A stretch of 7,707 nt of DNA from Milkweed yellows phytoplasma str. MW1. Lineage in GTDB: Bacteria; Bacillota_I; Bacilli_A; Acholeplasmatales; Acholeplasmataceae. Both the position numbers and the translations under genes were made by a program. Location of the stretch: the NCBI RefSeq assembly GCF_000309485.1, contig NZ_AKIL01000039.1, positions 1 through 7,707 of the forward strand. The letters are read 5' to 3'. Shown one piece after another: positions 6,000 to 7,707 of this stretch (position 1 is its first letter; each line of letters starts with the position of its first letter). The notes under the pieces were generated by a model. The model was given only the letters and a program-made list of their open reading frames with translations, was not told the origin of the DNA and searched no databases.

Positions 6000-6855
6000 C
6001 TAAACCATTATTTCCTTCATAAAATTTTTTTAAATATTTTAACATTTCTTTAAAAGAATAAACAGGAATAAAGGGGATGTTCAATTCTTTTTCTAAAAAA
6101 TACGCCAGTTGGAAAGTTTGCGGTTTATAAGTTTCAAATTTATTGAATTTTTCATTCATAAAAAAGTCTTCTTTAGAACCATCAAACATAATTTGACCTT
6201 TTTCTAACAAAATCACTCTATTGGCGTATTCTGATACTAAATCTATATTATGAGTGATAAAAATAATGGTTTTTTTTTCTATTTGAAATAATTCTTGAAA
6301 AAAATTCATAATTTCAATTTGACTTTTAACATCTAAACCTCTTGTAGGTTCATCTAAAACTAAAATAGCAGGATCCATAACTAAAATGCCAGCAAGAGCC
6401 ACTTTTCTTTGTTGTCCGCCAGATAATTTAAAAGGAGATGAAATAAATAAATCTTCTTCAATGCCTAATCTTTTTAAAACAGCAATAGCTTTTTTTTCTG
6501 AAGTATTATTATTTATTTTCAAATTTTTAAGCGCAAAAATAACATCTTTTAAAACAGTTGTTTCAAAAAGTTGATATTCAGGAAATTGAAAAACTAAACC
6601 AATTTTACTTCTCAAAGAAGATAAACATTTTTCAGGCGTTTTGGAATTTATTTTTTGCCCAAAAACTTCTATTTTCCCTTCTGAAGGCGTCAATAAACCA
6701 TTCATCAATTGAACCAAAGTAGATTTTCCCGAACCAATTTGACCAATTAACGCGATAAATTCATTATTTTCATTAATTTTTAAATTAATATCTTTGATAG
6801 CATGTGTTTTTGTTTTATCATAATAATAACTTACATTTTTAAACTGTATTGCCAT
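5992..6855 (-). CDS. ecfA2: ECF transporter ATP-binding protein EcfA2
   Basis: This is the second cytoplasmic ATPase of the ECF module; it pairs with EcfA1 and drives transport through EcfT. The 287 residues carry all ABC motifs: Walker A GQIGSGKST at 38-46, Q-loop Gln90 in FQFPEYQLFETTV, signature LSGGQ at 144-148, Walker B ILVLDE at 164-169 with catalytic Glu169, D-loop GLD at 173-175 and switch His202 in ITHNID. The Walker A form (G-x-x-GSGKST with no Asn) and the Q-loop stretch match EcfA2 rather than EcfA1. The C-terminal extension from about 240 (KPQTFQLAYFLEKELN) is typical of EcfA proteins, where it helps dimer contacts. The gene starts inside ecfA1 with a 25-nt overlap. Its AAAGGAA lies 5 nt from the ATG within ecfA1 coding sequence. 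Substrate cannot be told from the ATPase. Confidence 0.94.
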   Translation of the reverse strand: MAIQFKNVSYYYDKTKTHAIKDINLKINENNEFIALIGQIGSGKSTLVQLMNGLLTPSEGKIEVFGQKINSKTPEKCLSSLRSKIGLVFQFPEYQLFETTVLKDVIFALKNLKINNNTSEKKAIAVLKRLGIEEDLFISSPFKLSGGQQRKVALAGILVMDPAILVLDEPTRGLDVKSQIEIMNFFQELFQIEKKTIIFITHNIDLVSEYANRVILLEKGQIMFDGSKEDFFMNEKFNKFETYKPQTFQLAYFLEKELNIPFIPVYSFKEMLKYLKKFYEGNNGLDD

Positions 6856-7655
6856 AAGATTTCCTTTATTTTTCGCAAAGATTCTGTTTTTTCATGAGAT
6901 AAATTTTCATCTTTTTTTAATAATTCATAATAAAGTTTCAAAGATAAGGGTAAATTAACAAAATATTTTTCCAAAAAAGAAGGTTCTTTAATCAAATTTG
7001 TTGGTTTATCATGTTTTAATAGATGACCTTTTTCTAAAATAATAATCTCATCACTTTGTAAAGCAAAAGATAAATCATGTGTGATAGTGATTAAAATCTT
7101 ATTTTTTTGTTGATGAATGTTTTTGATAATATTATGAATCTCTTTAACTCCTTGAGGATCTAAAAAAGCCGTTGGTTCATCAAAAATAATAATTTCTGGT
7201 TCCATAGCTAAAACAGAAGCAATAGCGACTTTTTGTTTTTGACCACCAGATAGTTCTTGAGGTTTTTTGTCTAACAAATCATAAATACCTAAAGAACGAG
7301 ACACCTCAAAAATTTTTTGTTGCATTTCTTCTCTTGGTAAATTTTGGTTTTCTAGACCAAAAGCGATATCGCTTCGTACATCGAATCCGATAAATTGATA
7401 ATCAGGGTTTTGAAAAACAATCCCCATAAGAGGACGAATATCAGACAAATTATCTTCATTCAATTCTAAACCGTTGATCATAATTTGTCCTTTTTGGAAT
7501 TGCAATAAACTGATTAAAATTTTCACTAAAGTAGACTTGCCTGAACCATTATCGCCTGTTATAGAAACCCATGTTCCAGGATTGATCTTAAAATTCAAAT
7601 CATGAAGAATTTGTTTTTCTTTGTAACTAAAATTTAAACCTTTAACAATTATCAT
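6831..7655 (-). CDS. ecfA1: ECF transporter ATP-binding protein EcfA1
   Basis: This is the first cytoplasmic ATPase of the ECF module, forming a heterodimer with EcfA2. The 274 residues contain Walker A GDNGSGKST at 34-42 (the N-G form usual for EcfA1), Q-loop Gln82 in VFQNPDYQFIGFDV, signature LSGGQ at 135-139, Walker B IIIFDE at 155-160 with Glu160, the D-loop region FLDP at 164-167 and switch His193 in ITHDLS. The NPDYQF-I/V-G-x-x-V block is characteristic of EcfA1. The C-terminal extension from about 220 is charged and helical. The ATG is the natural family start (MIIVKGLNFSY). The upstream purine site is weak: only TTAGG, 7 nt before the ATG. In related genomes this gene often follows rplQ of the ribosomal-protein cluster; that region would lie beyond the window. 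Confidence 0.94.
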   Translation of the reverse strand: MIIVKGLNFSYKEKQILHDLNFKINPGTWVSITGDNGSGKSTLVKILISLLQFQKGQIMINGLELNEDNLSDIRPLMGIVFQNPDYQFIGFDVRSDIAFGLENQNLPREEMQQKIFEVSRSLGIYDLLDKKPQELSGGQKQKVAIASVLAMEPEIIIFDEPTAFLDPQGVKEIHNIIKNIHQQKNKILITITHDLSFALQSDEIIILEKGHLLKHDKPTNLIKEPSFLEKYFVNLPLSLKLYYELLKKDENLSHEKTESLRKIKEILWQYSLKM

Positions 7656-7684
7656 TTTATAACCTAATTTTATTTATTTTAACC

Positions 7685-7690
7685 ATTATA
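7685..7690 (-). promoter_or_regulatory. Possible -10 element upstream of ecfA1
   Basis: The minus-strand hexamer is a perfect TATAAT, about 30 nt before the ecfA1 ATG. A matching -35 element would fall at or beyond the right edge of the window, since only 17 bases remain, so the promoter cannot be verified. In DNA this rich in A and T a single perfect hexamer is weak evidence. Confidence 0.25.
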
Positions 7691-7707
7691 AACATAATAA
7701 TAATTAA

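Noticed and set aside
6386..6574. Plus-strand 62-codon frame inside ecfA2
   Set aside because: It is antisense to the ABC signature and Walker B region, whose coding is unambiguous.
125..7655. Mycoplasma-type code with TGA read as tryptophan
   Set aside because: Full-length proteins are obtained with the standard code, the Trp codons checked are TGG (for example near the end of ecfT), and tmk ends at a TGA exactly where the family ends.
7656..7707. Riboswitch or other leader structure before ecfA1
   Set aside because: Only 52 bases are visible, almost all A/T, with no convincing stem. ECF genes of this shared type are usually not riboswitch-controlled, and the edge prevents judgement.
1..7707. 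Mobile element, CRISPR array, tRNA/rRNA gene or defence system
   Set aside because: No direct-repeat array, transposase, tRNA cloverleaf or rRNA stretch was seen on either strand. The genes are ordinary housekeeping and transport genes in a familiar order.

Overview
The window is an AT-rich (roughly one quarter G+C, judged by eye) end of an assembled contig from a wall-less Firmicute/Tenericute relative. The most likely source is a phytoplasma or another member of the Acholeplasmatales. The reasons are the strong A/T codon bias, compact and overlapping genes all on one strand, a short methionyl-tRNA synthetase without the C-terminal tRNA-binding domain, and the standard genetic code: Trp is TGG in the codons checked, and TGA stays out of frame in every gene but ends one of them. 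The standard code argues against Mycoplasma and Spiroplasma, which read TGA as Trp. The species cannot be fixed from this sequence alone.

Layout. All eight genes lie on the minus strand, so transcription runs from position 7707 towards 1. In that order they are: ecfA1 and ecfA2 (two ATPases) and ecfT (membrane coupling protein) of an energy-coupling-factor vitamin/metal transporter; truA (tRNA pseudouridine synthase); tmk (thymidylate kinase); holB (clamp-loader delta-prime subunit); rsmI (16S rRNA C1402 2'-O-methyltransferase); and metG (methionyl-tRNA synthetase). Junctions are overlaps of 25, 8 and 4 nt or gaps of 14 to 20 nt. The only larger gap is 62 nt before truA. The eight genes therefore probably form one transcription unit, or two if a promoter lies in that gap.

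The genes fall into a transport block (ecfA1-ecfA2-ecfT, the energising module shared by several substrate-binding S proteins, none of which is here) and a block for information processing and nucleotide metabolism (tRNA modification, dTTP supply, DNA replication, rRNA modification, tRNA charging).

Positions 1-21 are not genomic. They match the 3' end of the Illumina paired-end adapter, so true sequence begins at about 22. Positions 22-124 hold a hairpin followed by a T tract on the plus strand and an open plus-strand reading frame cut by the contig end; neither can be firmly interpreted.

I found no convincing undescribed system. The points most worth a second look are the adapter, a conserved TruA arginine that reads as leucine, a HIGN in place of HIGH in MetRS, an SRG in place of ARG in the first EcfT coupling motif, corrected start sites for tmk and truA, and the unexplained sequence beyond metG.
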